The position numbers and the translations under genes are program-made. A DNA stretch of 64,000 nt from Epichloe hybrida (Eukaryota; Ascomycota; Sordariomycetes; Hypocreales; Clavicipitaceae). The notes beneath the pieces were generated by a model. The model was not told where the DNA came from. It searched no databases and saw only the letters and a program-made list of their open reading frames with translations. This document shows, one piece after another, positions 35,055 through 46,823 of this stretch (position 1 is its first letter; each line of letters starts with the position of its first letter). The stretch is taken from NCBI GenBank assembly GCA_019022495.1, contig JAFEKR010000026.1, forward strand, positions 620,001 to 684,000, given 5' to 3'.

Positions 35055-37535
35055 ATGCCTCCAAAGCGAAAGGCAGAGGTCGCCGTCCAGGGCGGCACGA
35101 AGATTGGCAGGTCCTCACGCATTCCCACACCTGGTGCGGCTACTCCTCGAAGTCTCGATAGCAACGATGAAGTAGAGGAAGATGATGGACCAGTCGACGA
35201 AGTACTCGAGCGTGATATAGACAAAAACATCGACCTATTCTCTCTGGATCGCTTTCAGAAGAAGCACACTATCAGAGAGCCACTACCACACATTTTTGGT
35301 GACCACGATTTCTCCTACCTGGATCTAAAAAAGGACCATCAGAACCGTCCACTCTGGATCGATCCGCAAAAAGGCAGAATCATTCTGGAAAGTTTCAATC
35401 CGCTGGCGGATCAAGCACAAGACTTTTTGATTACAATTGCAGAGCCGCTGTCACGTCCAACTTTCATGCACGAGTACGCCCTTACGACGCACAGTTTATA
35501 TGCTGCAGTCTCGGTTGGCCTGTCTCCTTCCGACATAATCAACACGTTGGAAAGATTTCTCAAAACACCCTTACCTGACGAGATACGAAATTTCATCACT
35601 AGCTGCACGCAAAGTTACGGCAAAGTCAAGCTCGTCCTGAAAAACACCAAGTACTACGTGGAAAGTCCTGATCCCGAAATGTTGCAAACACTACTCAAGA
35701 ATCCCAAGATTGGACCGCTACGAGTTCAAGGCACCGAGGAGATCACAACCTCTGCTGCTCCCAAGATTGGCGGGCTGGTCATTCCGGGCACCAAGAATGC
35801 GGCAGGAGTCAAACAGGCAAACGGTCTGCAGCAGGGAGGCGAACAACCAAACGGCCAAGCGATCAACCAAGGCGACGTGTTGGCCACCCTTGATGAGGAC
35901 GACGACGATGATCAAGAAGTTACGCATTCGTTCGAGATTGCCGACAAGGATGTTGAGACAGTCCAAAAAGAATGTCTGAATCTGGGTTATCCTGTCCTGG
36001 AAGAATACGATTTCCGCAGGGATGAAGTCAACTCCAACTTGGAGATTGATCTGAAGCCTGGTACTCAAATTCGACCTTATCAGGAGAAAAGTCTGAGCAA
36101 GATGTTTGGAAATGGTCGAGCCAAGAGCGGGCTGATCGTCTTGCCGTGTGGTGCTGGAAAGACGCTTGTTGGTATAACCGCAGCTTGCACCATCAAGAAG
36201 GGAGTCATTGTGCTCTGCACTAGCTCCATGTCGGTTGTGCAGTGGCGGAACGAGTTCTTGAAGTGGTCCAACATTAACCCCGACGACATTGTTGCCTTCA
36301 CATCAGACTCAAAGGGCTCCGTGTTTACAGGCAGCACCGGCATCATTGTTACTACCTACTCCATGGTTACACAATCTAGGGCTCGATCATACGACGCTGA
36401 TAAGATGATGAAATTCTTGACTGGGCGAGAATGGGGTCTGATGCTCCTGGACGAGGTGCACGTGGTGCCGGCCAATATTTTCCGAAAGGTCACGTCCTCC
36501 ATCAAGACTCATTCTAAATTAGGCCTGACGGCCACTTTACTCCGAGAAGACGACAAAATCTCCGACTTGAACTTCTTAATCGGACCAAAACTATTCGAGG
36601 CCAACTGGATGGAGCTTTCTAAGCAAGGGCATATCGCAAGAGTGCAGTGCGCCGAAGTATGGTGCCCTATGCCCACCGAGTTCTACGACGAATATCTCCG
36701 CGCGCCCTCACGCAAGAAGAACCTTTTATACATTATGAATCCTCGGAAATTCCAGGCCTGCCAGTACCTCATTAATTATCACGAAGCCAGAGGAGACAAG
36801 ATTATCGTGTTCTCAGATAACGTATACGCCCTCAAGGCATATGCTCTAAAGCTAGGCAAGGCATACATTTACGGCGGAACTGGTCAAGCCGAACGTCTCA
36901 AGGTCCTCGAAAATTTCCAGCACAACCCACTTGTCAACACTCTCTTCCTATCAAAAATCGGAGACACATCACTCGACTTGCCGGAAGCTACGTGTCTTAT
37001 CCAAATTTCATCACACTACGGTTCACGACGTCAAGAAGCGCAGCGTCTTGGGCGAATTCTGCGGGCCAAACGCCGAAACGACGAAGGCTTCAACGCGTTC
37101 TTCTACTCCCTGGTTTCCAAGGATACCCAAGAGATGTACTTTTCATCGAAACGACAAGCATTCCTCGTGGATCAGGGCTACGCTTTCAAAGTGATTACGC
37201 AGCTAGCCAACATTGAAAAGACGCCAGGGCTTGCGTTCGCAACTGCCGCCGAACGACGCGAGCTGCTACAGAAAGTGCTCGTGGAGAACGAGTCCACGGA
37301 GGATGAGGACATTACAGATGACCTGTTCCACAGCGGTGCGATGGGCCGCAAGAAGAAGAAGGGGGCTCGCAGGACGGCAGGCACACTGGGGGAGTTGAGT
37401 GGAGGTCAGGACATGGCCTATATCGAGCAGAACAAGAGGGTGAATCAAGGGCTGAAGAAGGGCAAGGGGAAAAAGGAAAGCCATGCTTTTTTCAAGAAGA
37501 TTGGCAGGGAGAATGCCAGACGCGCCGCAGCATGA
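35055..37535 (+). CDS. SSL2: TFIIH DNA helicase subunit XPB/Ssl2
   Basis: A 3'-5' DNA helicase/translocase of the TFIIH complex, needed for promoter opening by RNA polymerase II and for nucleotide excision repair. It is a single uninterrupted frame of 826 aa, close to the yeast length. Visible motifs: a basic N-terminus (PPKRKAEV), the XPB damage-recognition region before the helicase core, Walker A PCGAGKT (364-370), DEVH box (466-469), the RED loop (497-499, LLREDDK), and motif [10 protein letters not shown] (from 663). The C-terminus is lysine-rich ([16 protein letters not shown]) and so probably nuclear. The start ATG sits in the good context AACATGCC. No intron, unlike its neighbours. 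Confidence 0.96.
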   Translation: MPPKRKAEVAVQGGTKIGRSSRIPTPGAATPRSLDSNDEVEEDDGPVDEVLERDIDKNIDLFSLDRFQKKHTIREPLPHIFGDHDFSYLDLKKDHQNRPLWIDPQKGRIILESFNPLADQAQDFLITIAEPLSRPTFMHEYALTTHSLYAAVSVGLSPSDIINTLERFLKTPLPDEIRNFITSCTQSYGKVKLVLKNTKYYVESPDPEMLQTLLKNPKIGPLRVQGTEEITTSAAPKIGGLVIPGTKNAAGVKQANGLQQGGEQPNGQAINQGDVLATLDEDDDDDQEVTHSFEIADKDVETVQKECLNLGYPVLEEYDFRRDEVNSNLEIDLKPGTQIRPYQEKSLSKMFGNGRAKSGLIVLPCGAGKTLVGITAACTIKKGVIVLCTSSMSVVQWRNEFLKWSNINPDDIVAFTSDSKGSVFTGSTGIIVTTYSMVTQSRARSYDADKMMKFLTGREWGLMLLDEVHVVPANIFRKVTSSIKTHSKLGLTATLLREDDKISDLNFLIGPKLFEANWMELSKQGHIARVQCAEVWCPMPTEFYDEYLRAPSRKKNLLYIMNPRKFQACQYLINYHEARGDKIIVFSDNVYALKAYALKLGKAYIYGGTGQAERLKVLENFQHNPLVNTLFLSKIGDTSLDLPEATCLIQISSHYGSRRQEAQRLGRILRAKRRNDEGFNAFFYSLVSKDTQEMYFSSKRQAFLVDQGYAFKVITQLANIEKTPGLAFATAAERRELLQKVLVENESTEDEDITDDLFHSGAMGRKKKKGARRTAGTLGELSGGQDMAYIEQNKRVNQGLKKGKGKKESHAFFKKIGRENARRAAA

Positions 37536-39925
37536 TGCCAGGCAGGTTCATTGTGTGGTGCTCGCAAAGCAGGACGGACACTGAGAAAAGGTGTCATGGG
37601 TGTCATCATATCTGTTGGGTAGGAACACGGTGACGGGGGATTTCAGGCGTTTTGATACAATTCAGTTACTGTTCTGGAGAAGCTGCACATCAGATGCGAT
37701 TGGAAGAAGGCAGCTGCCTGGTGTTTTTTTTTACGGGGACAAGCATCAAGGCAAAGCGAATATACCCTCTTTGAAGACATTTCAAGTGTATTGACATTTC
37801 ATCGTCGAGTCGCGGATAGGCGGCCATCTGTGACAAACGAACGAACAGCATGTAGATGGGGCACGCACTGGCTGTGTGGAGTGTGGAGCTGAATGCTCAC
37901 ATACATGTACAACTTGTGGCCTGTCACTGTACATGCTGTACAGTTCTACGGATCCGTACGGGGATCGGCAACTGATCGTCGCCAACGCGGGTGCCACGGA
38001 AGCGCTTGTGAGGCGCCTGCGTGCGTGGTCAGCACTGATGCGCAAGTGAGCAGGGCGGCCGGAAGGGGCGGTCGACGATCAGGTGTTGATGGGGTGCGAG
38101 CGGTGCCCCGGCATTTCTGACCTGCATCAACGGACTGGTGTGAGATTTGGGCGGAACGGACTGGTGACACGGCATCGCGCGTGTGTCCACTGTTGGTGCA
38201 GGTCATGCCCATCGCGATGCTTGACTGATGCGCCCGGGACATACGGAGTACTCACGAGTCACGGCCATCCATGGTGGTGGTGGTGGTGGTGGTGTTGTTG
38301 CTGCTTGACAACAAGTCGGGTGGAAAGAGTGGAAAGAGGGTCCGCATCAGGCGCGGTCGTGGCGGAGAGGAACGCATGAACGCATGCGTTCATCATACAG
38401 AGACTGTACAGACTACGGAGTGCCTACCGAGTAATACAACGAAACGATACAACAATGTGTACATGTACAGTATGATGCATGCTGCATGCTGCATGCACGA
38501 TGGGAAGCTTCAAAGTTACTTTGCTGGCCTTATTCCTGGGCTGCGCGCCGAGATTGGACCAGCGACTCGGATCCCTGCCAAGCGCGCAGCCTGACAATGC
38601 CAGGTGGTGCTCCGCAGACTCATTAGCGGCGTTTCCAGAACCGAATGCTTCTTGCTTGGCAGCGCTGGCAGCGCTGGCAGTGCTGGCTTGCCAACTGTCG
38701 AATCGTCCGTCTGGTGCCGCATCATCCAAGCCATCTCGACTTTTTCCATTCTCCCCCTCCTCCCCTTGTCCCATTGGCATCGTGCCTCTCTGCCTCTCTG
38801 CCTCTCTGCCTCTCTGCCTCTCTGCCTCTCTGCCTCTCTGCCTCTCTGCCTCTCTGCCTCTCTGCCTCTCTGCCTCTCTGCCTCTCTGCCTCCGGTGTCG
38901 CCCGCCTGCGCTGGTGCATCGGATCCCCTTCTACTCCAAACTCCGTATTGGTGTCACGTCTCACAGGTCTGACTGGCCGAACCCTGCGACCTGCGACCCG
39001 CGACCTGCGACCTGCGACTTTGGCCGCCGCAACACCGCACCGCGGTCTCGTCCAGAAATCCATTGGGAAGATCCTAGAAATCTAATCGCATCCGTCCTCT
39101 TCCATCGCTCTCTCACCTGCAACAAAACGCGCGCAAAACACGCCCGGCTCAATCCTCCTGGGTTGGTGTCTCCCATACGACGACCCGGCCCCTTGCCGAT
39201 CGCATTGGCTCGAGAAAAGCAAAGTGCCGCGCTCCCCAGCCTTGTCCTCCTTGGTTTTCTCGCTGCTCGTTGGGACTGGCCATCATTGGCAAACACACGA
39301 CGACTCTGCGGCACTTGAATGTAGTGAGCAGACAAACAATATACCTGTTGGTCGCAATCCTTGGCATTCAGGGACCCCGAGTCCTACTTCGGTAGCTCTG
39401 CGGTATCTTAGGTTCGATCTCTATCAACTATCTTCCGCTTCACACAACAGCTTAGCTTGACCACTCTGTCATTTTTTTCTCGGGTAACCTGGCAAAGCGA
39501 CACGTTCCTATTCCAGGATAAGGCTCTCCTCGTTCTGTCTGTGGCGCAGTCGTGTTGTCGTCCGTCTCATCATGTCTGTTTGCCCTTCTATGCATGTCAA
39601 GTCCTTCGATTGGACTCGCGCCTAGAACAAGCCACAACTCTGATTGTTGAAATTTTTTTCAACACAGGCCGGGTTGGAAATTCCTCTATTACCCATTATT
39701 ATTATCATTCTTCTTCAAATACGCCGCACCGGCACCCGGTTCGTCCGAGAGCCAACTCTCCAGCACGGGGTGCATCCTTGAGACGAAAGAATACGATATT
39801 TTCATTTCCAATTTTACGAACAATACTTTCTAGACAAACTGTGCGAATACTGGCTTGCTCTTTCCTCCTATTCGTCTTGTCACCTTTACTCATCATCTCA
39901 CACAAAAAAAAAACACAGGTTCACC
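37536..39925. other. Long intergenic region upstream of the TRK gene
   Basis: About 2.4 kb without a supportable gene. It contains a (TGG)n run near 38270-38293, the 8-bp array at 38783-38892, a heptamer array CTGCGAC near 38986-39020 and pyrimidine-rich stretches up to the start codon, suggesting a long 5' leader. Open frames across the arrays (for example 38479-39318) are repeat artefacts. Confidence 0.55.
38783..38892. repeat. 8-bp tandem array (TGCCTCTC)n
   Basis: About 13-14 perfect copies of TGCCTCTC over 110 bp, one to two kilobases upstream of the potassium transporter start. Perfect copies suggest recent expansion and likely length variation between isolates. Confidence 0.95.
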
Positions 39926-42777
39926 ATGTTTGAAGGAGCCTGCTCATACGTCTGGGGCCAGCTCAGGGCTGCCAAGCCAGCATTCGTCTCAAAAAAGCCT
40001 CATTTCAGCTTCATTACTGTTCATTGTGTGTATTACATAATTTCACTCCCCGCTCCCATTCTCTGATAATAATCACCCTGAGCGTTCACTGACCATGCGC
40101 GACTATAGACTTCTGGATCATCGGAGCCACGATTGTCTGCTCAGTTGCCATTTTCATAGCAGGAAAGGGAGAGCTAGCGTATATTGATGCCCTAATGTTC
40201 GCGAGTGGAGCGAATACACAGGCTGGCCTGAATCCCGTCGATGTGAACCTTCTGAATGGATTCCAGCAAGCCATGATCTATCTATTCGCCATGACGTCTA
40301 ATCCCATCACCATGCACACGTTCGTTGTCTTCCTGCGCTTATACTGGTTCGAAAAGCGCTTCCGCAGCTGGGCACGTGAAGTGCGAGCTCGACGCCGTAC
40401 ACTGACCAAATCGAGATCTCAGGCGCGCAATGACATGCACATGGCAGAGCAAGGCGTCAATGGTCGTGACATTACTCTAGTTCCGCATAACGGTCGGAAG
40501 CAGAGGATCACTAATGACGGTATACTGCTGGAAGATGGCGACTATGACTTGTCCAAAAATGCGGCTGTGCAAAAAAGCGACGAAAGTGATACTACGACTG
40601 TCACTGAGGACCATTGTCATCAGCCAGCTGACCACTCCATCGCGGAGAAATTGGATGACAAAGCCCAAGAGCACCGAGCGAGTGGAGTTCGACGAGGTAG
40701 TCGAAATTCCGGCCATAATGTCGCGGGACAAACGGCCATTACTTTTGCCGAGACCGTCAAGCGAAGTGATGGGTTGGCCGACGACGAGACCAAATTTCCA
40801 CAAGCCCGAACACACGCCGAGCACATTGCCATATTGGAACGACAACGAAATCCGGTTGACGACGAAGTCCTTCGAATCCCGGGCCCTCGTGATGCCGAAC
40901 GAGGCTTGGGGCCCAGGCGGCTTCAAGCCGGCGACATGAACGAAGACGATGAAACCCACCAGCTCAATCGTTCCCAAACTGCCGACTCGAGCCGCATTCG
41001 CGAGCGCCAGTCCACCATCATCATCGAGGAGCCGGAAAAGCATCGGCGTGATGAAATCGAAGACGATATCAAGGCTGTCAGCGGGACTTTGGATGCATTG
41101 CGATTTCGCAAGCCTCGCATCTTCAACCGTTCTCAGAATAAGTATCATGAGGAAATAGAAGAGCCCAAACCGGGACGAGCGACCCGTACCCGCACTCTGG
41201 ACAAGATTCGCTCAGCATTGTCCAAGTCCAAGACGGAAGACATGCCATATCTCTCCTACACACCTACGATGGGCCGAAACTCCAATTTTGTCGGCCTGAC
41301 ATTGGAGCAGCGTGAAGAACTGGGAGGCATTGAATACCGATCTCTTAGAACGCTGGCCATTGTTCTCTTGGTGTATTTCTGGGGTTTTCATCTCGTTATA
41401 CTCGTCTGTCTGCTGCCATTTATTCTCCAGAATGATCACTACGGCAAAATTGTCGAGGCAGACGGCGTATCCAGAACATGGTGGGGATTCTTCACCTCCA
41501 ACGTTGCTTTCATGGATGTTGGTTTCACTCTCACCCCCGACAGCATGATTTCCTTCAACACATCCGAGTTCACGCTCATGATTACATGGTTCTTCATCCT
41601 CATTGGCAATACTGCGTTCCCTGTCATGCTGCGCTTCATCATCTGGGTGTGTGCTAAGCTCGCCCCTGTCGGGTCCGGGATATGGGAGGAGCTGCGGTTT
41701 CTGCTCGACCATCCCCGTCGGTGCTTTACGCTCTTGTTCCCATCCGGTCCAAACTGGTGGCTGTTCTGGATCCTGGTCGCGTTGAATGCGCTTGACCTGC
41801 TATTCTTCATGGTTCTCGATCTCGGCTCTGAGCCAATCGCCCAATTCAGTGTCAAGAACCGTGTTGTCATCGGTCTCTTCCAGGCCGCCTCCACCAGGAC
41901 GGCTGGCTTCTCCGCTGTTCCCATGTCTGATCTCCATCCCGCCATGCCAGTTCTTTACATGATCATGATGTACATTTCCGTCTTCCCCATCGCCATATCC
42001 ATCCGCCGCACTAATGTGTACGAAGAGAAGTCGCTTGGCATGTATCACATGCATGACGTCGACAACGACGATGCCCCTGCCTTGTCCTATGTCGGAACCC
42101 ATTTGCGTCGTCAACTATCGTTTGACTTGTGGTACGTGTTCATGGGCTTCTTTGTCATCACAATCAGCGAGGGCCCAAAGATTGTCGCCAACAAGTTTGC
42201 ATTATTCGATATTTTGTTCGAGGTGGTCAGCGCCTACGGCACTGTGGGCTTGAGCATGGGTGCCAAGGGAGTCAACGCTTCTCTGTGCTCCCAATTCACC
42301 GTCGTCGGCAAGCTCGTCATTGTCGCCATGCAGATCCGTGGTCGGCACCGTGGCCTCCCTTACGGGCTCGACCGAGCTATTCTCTTGCCCAGCGAAGAAA
42401 AGTTCAGGAGAGAGGCAGAAGAGCAAGAGGCAGCCCTGGCACGTACCAACACGGCTCTGTCCCACGCTACAGCATCTGGTATCCATCGACAAGGGACCAA
42501 CCTGAGCCGTGCTCTTAGCCAGAGTCGCGAGCGCGGTCGAGCCAACAGCAATGTCGTTAGATCGTTCCTTCATCTAGGGCCCGTCGTGCGTCGCGACAAC
42601 GGCCCATCCCACCAACGCATAAACTCAACAGACACGCAGGCACAGGGTACACCGCTCAGTCCCATGGGGACATTCCCTGAACCACATGGAGACGACGAGA
42701 CTGTTGAGCTTAGCCCAATATCCAGTGCAGGGCCCAGGCCGCGTCAACGCAGGGCTGATACCACGCCTGTGTTCTAG
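39926..42777 (+). CDS. TRK1: TRK-family potassium transporter
   Basis: A high-affinity potassium uptake protein of the plasma membrane with four M1-P-M2 repeats. Exon 1 (39926-40025) encodes MFEGACSYVWGQL to the first helix; a short intron ends at 40108; exon 2 is 40109-42777 (922 aa in total, the usual size for filamentous fungi). Filter-type pore loops are visible: SGANTQAGLN, DVGFTLTPDS, STRTAGFSAV and AYGTVGLSMG. A long hydrophilic loop of about 300 residues separates the first and second repeats, as in fungal TRK1. The C-terminal IAMQIRGRHRGLPYGLDRAI block is family-typical, followed by a disordered tail. The start is the CACCATG at 39926, which supplies the missing first membrane segment. 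Confidence 0.93.
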
Positions 42778-43539
42778 CTAAACCCATGGTGACCAAGACT
42801 CTGTCATCGCCTCCGGAAGGGAACAATTCCTGTCCTCTTTTCCCTCTTTTTCCTCCTTTCCTCTTTTCCTCTCTCCTTTTGTCGGGACATTAGACCAGGT
42901 AGGGCGTGCAACGCAATCCACACCAACCCAACAAACAGTACACACAGTACATGCATGTGAAGGAGGCGGCAACCACGGCGTACATTTGTTCTTATTTGTC
43001 CATGATTTCCACTTCCTTTTATCGCAATCAGCATACATTTTCGCCATCGCGTTGTGGAACAGGCCCGGTTCACGGTGGAATGGGAGGCCACGATCCATCC
43101 ATGTGTAAAGCAACATCTTAGCGCAAGCATTCCGCATGTCATTTTGCGTGTTGTCGCGTATAGAGCCTACAATTCATTCCAAATTGACTTTTAAAAAGAA
43201 GCATGGCAAAATCATATATTTCTATTACTCTGTGGAAGACTACTCCAAACACAAAAAAGTCTTCATCACGAATTGACAGTGGCATTTTAGGAATCGTCAT
43301 TATAGCATGGATTGTCAAAAACCCAATAGAGCCATATAAGGGTTACTTTACTAACATGAATCAGGCCCTTGAACTAGGAATATCATATGACCTTATTGCT
43401 AGGAAGGTTGAAAAAAATAATAATCTGACGCTAGTCATTACAACTCAAACCAGAAACGCCCGTCTTGAAAAATCGCTCCACATATCCAATTTACACGCGG
43501 CACATGGTTTTCATTCCATGTCAACTTCATCGTCGCAGA
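42778..43539. other. Convergent 3' region between the TRK and VPS9 genes
   Basis: The 762 bp between two stop codons. The left half is pyrimidine-rich. From about 43185 to 43500 base composition drops to clearly AT-rich, and an ATG-initiated frame (43203-43601) with no recognisable family runs into the last exon of the VPS9 gene on the opposite strand. Confidence 0.45.
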
Positions 43540-45917
43540 CTATTTGTCATCAAAGGCACCCAGGTTCTTTAGCGCCACGGCCAATCGTCGATATTCTTTG
43601 AGAAGTTCTCGAACCTCGCCTAGTTTAAGGTCTCCTGGACCTTGTAGTTCTAGGAACCGCTTGTTCGGAGGTGGTAGCTTGGGGACCGTGACCTGCTTGG
43701 GTGGCAGGGCGGCAGCAATGTCCGGGAATGCCTGGTAATTTTCATGCAGCGGTTAGTTGAACGGTTGTCTGTTGGTTCACCCTGATCAAGCTCCATGAAG
43801 GGGGTATCAAGCTCCATGAAACGGGGGTCCAAGTGGGGGAGGTGATCTAAAGAGAAGACGTACTGTTGCCAAATCGCCTCCGTCGGCGGCCAGATTTGAA
43901 TCCTTGGTAGGAGTGCTGCGTCCGAAGCCACGCATCATGCCCATGCTAGATAGGCGTCCGATGGGGTTGAAGGAATTGCCCAGATTGCGGACAGAGTCGA
44001 GCATGGCGGGTGCGGTGGGTGTTGCCGCGACGGGCGTATTGGACGTCTTGGGGTCATCCGTCAAGCCGGGTTTTCTGGTCGACGAGTTGGCACTACGTGA
44101 GCTGTCGACGCTGGCATCACGCCTGCCGCCAATGAGGCTGAGGACGCGGTCTTCGCGAGTAGTAGACGGACGCTTGGGGTACTGATCTGCGTCTTCGGAG
44201 CCGCCTGCGATGGAGCTGGATACGCTGCCATTGTCGTCCTCGTCTGGAGGTGGCGTGCTGACCAGTTTTCGGGCGTCGTCCAGCGTGCGCGGAACTGCAA
44301 TGGATTCTTTGGGCCCCTCCTGGCGTTCTCGGAGCTTACCGAGGAGGAAAGAGTAGCTATCGCCCAGGCTGTTGGAAATGGTCTTGAGACCGTGGTCGGC
44401 GGTGCTGAAGACGGCACCGCCGGCAGCACCAAGCGCCTGGGCCGGAGTGTTGACAAGGTCACTGAGCCCCCTGTTTCGCAAGACATTGGCAGCTCTCAGC
44501 CCGGATGGGGACGGTGCCGGTTTTGAGGCGGCCGCGCCGCCGCTGTTTGCCTCGGTGGCCCTTTGAGAAGGTGCCGTGATACTACCGTACGCTGGTGGGA
44601 ATGTTTCCGTCTTCGCTGTGCCCGCCTGGCCGTCGGGCTTGGGCGGGCCCGATGGGTGCTCGTCCGCTCGCAATGTGGACAAGTCTACAGTTTGCAGGAA
44701 GCTGATGGCTGCCTCGAGATTCGTCAAGCAGTACGCCGCTTCGCCCGTCAACTTCTTCTCCCAACGGAAGAACTGGATGAAATGAAGATCACTCATGGCG
44801 TGAAGATGCTCGGGCGGCAAGGTGATGAGCGTGTAAATTAGCATGGGCATGATTTCATCGGCGGACGCGGACGGATGAACATCAGCCAAGGTCTCGACGA
44901 TGCTCTTATGGGCGGCTTTCAAATGGTTGGCCTTGGCCAGGGGATACCGGGCCTCGCCCATCTTCACCATGTCTCTTCTTGCCTCTTGCAGTGATTCTCG
45001 CATTTGTTCCGTGACCTTTTTGGCGACTGCGGGATCTCGGGCTGCTTCTGGGCCATAATCAACTCCCAAGTCAGCTGGACTGATTCCAACCATAGCTAAT
45101 GCCGCTGTCTTGGAGCGTAGCTTCTCATCTTGCGCCTCGTCATGTGTCGTTCTATGCCTGTATATTCTGTCGTATATGCCTTCGCACAATCTTCTTTCGA
45201 CTGCTTCTTCCAGCCTCCCTCGCTTGGCCTCGAGTGCCTTTCTGGCCCTTCTGCGGTTGGCGAGTTCTTCGACCGTGATCATCTGTCGTTCTTCTTCCGC
45301 TCTTGGTTTGTCTTTGGCGCCAATAGACGCTGCTTTTGATCGAAGTCTACTCGCGGCAGAAGAAATCGACGATGTTGTTGAGGGGGCGGGGGAAGCACTG
45401 CGTTTCTGCCTGGTAGCCAGGGCGTTTATGTGCGTGTTCACATGAGAAGAAGCCAGTGCATAGAAATCTTGGAACAAACGGGACAGCCTTTCGATGCTCG
45501 GGGGCGTGGAGTGCACTTTAGCGCCGAGGGATTCGATGAAGCTGGGAAGACAAGGTTTAGAATGGCGTCTGATTTTTGTCCATTGGTAGAAACTCGGCAA
45601 CCGCAAGCATACCTATCCGTCAAGGTTATCAATTCTATTGGCAGCTCGTCGAGCTCGACTGAACCTCGTGCTGTGTCCATATTCTCGTCATTGTCGCTGT
45701 GGGCACTCGATTCGAAAGCGGACGGCGCTTCCCTTTCATCACCCTCGACGACTGCCTCTTGGTTTGACTTTGACGATGAGGAGTTGGGTGCGGTGTTGGC
45801 TCGCTTGGGTAGCTTGCGGGTATCGTCGCCATCCCGGGAGGCAGCACTTGAGTAAGACGGCATACGTGGTACGCCTTGCCGAATGGCATCAGAACTTGAG
45901 GAGGCTTGCGAGGACAT
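43540..45917 (-). CDS. VPS9-domain guanine nucleotide exchange factor
   Basis: It probably activates Rab5-type GTPases in endosome traffic. The VPS9 core lies at about residues 300-385: YPLAKANHLKAAHKSIVE, SADEIMPMLIYTLI and GEAAYCLTNLEAAISFL, which include the conserved Asp and Tyr of the catalytic surface. Exons on the minus strand: 45917-45613, 45541-43864 and 43731-43540 (2,175 nt, 724 aa). The N-terminus is Ser-rich and disordered. A charged helical stretch (ANRRRARKALEAKRGRLEEA) precedes the domain, and a long Ser/Pro tail follows. The last exon, ending in LKEYRRLAVALKNLGAFDDK, is joined because DLAT|AFPDI keeps frame across good splice sites. The start is the first in-frame ATG after a TTG-only upstream stretch. 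The closest known relatives are Muk1/Vps9-like factors. Confidence 0.88.
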
Positions 45918-46823
45918 GGAGCTGCACGGCGGCAATCAAAGGTGCCCGCGTGCGTGGAGGGATGGCTTGGTGTGGCTCTGGCGTGGTGACGAAGGAAGCT
46001 GACGACTTGGCTGCTCCCTTGCGTCATGTTGTCGTCGGCGGCCGTGGTGGAGTTGTCGTATGTACGTATACATACATGTAAGTACGTACATGTATACGGA
46101 GGTGGGGACGACGGATGGTTCATCCAGAACCCTCTCTCGTCCCTCTCTCGTCCCTCTCTCGTCCCTCTCTCGTCCCTCTCTTGTCCGATATTCTTCACTC
46201 TTCTAGATTTGTGGAGCATGTACGTGTTCCAAGTTGAAGTCCTCTTGACAAAGCTATCCTCAAGTTGTGTCCGATTGATGCTCGGGAATCCCACTCGTGC
46301 CTTGACTCCCCTGAGGCCCTCGACTCCCTTGAGGTTCTTGAGGTCCTTGAGGCGGCTCGACTCGACTCCATCTCGGATCCGATGCGCTCACTTCTAAGTT
46401 CTGAGCTTCTGGGCAGGTACGGAGTCACACAGAAAGCTGGGGCACAGGCCGCACAGCTAATATCGGGCCTCGGCCTCGGCCTCCCAACATTCCGACCATC
46501 TGTTCCCAATGCCATCACATCACATTACCCGTTCACTGCAGATGTACGGAGTAATAGTGAGTGCCTTCTTCATTTCAGCCATGGAATTCGGACGCTAGGG
46601 ATTGCGGGGGGTCGTCCAGCCCGCCGTCGTCAATCGTCATTGTCATTGTTCCTGTTTCGTCATTTCTTGATTCCTCTTCGTGATTCCGCTTCTTGATTCC
46701 TCTTCTTGATTCCTCTTCCTGATTCCTCTTCTCGACTCCTCCCCCCGATTCCTCTTCTCGACTCCTCCCCTCGCTGGCTCGCTGGCTCGCACCCATCAAT
46801 ATCAATTGCCTCGCAACACGACC
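45918..46823. other. Divergent promoter region with pyrimidine tandem arrays
   Basis: 906 bp between the VPS9 gene and the AMP-ligase gene. It holds an 11-bp array TCCCTCTCTCG (five copies, about 46134-46190), a palindromic ACATGTA/TACGTACATGTA cluster near 46066-46097, and a second array of ATTCCTCTTCT-like units (about 46660-46765) just before the AMP-ligase start. No gene is supported. Confidence 0.55.

Noticed and set aside
38479..39318. 279-codon open frame across the 8-bp array
   Set aside because: The array has no stop codon in any frame, so frames open on both strands here. No family motif, and the encoded residues are simple repeats.
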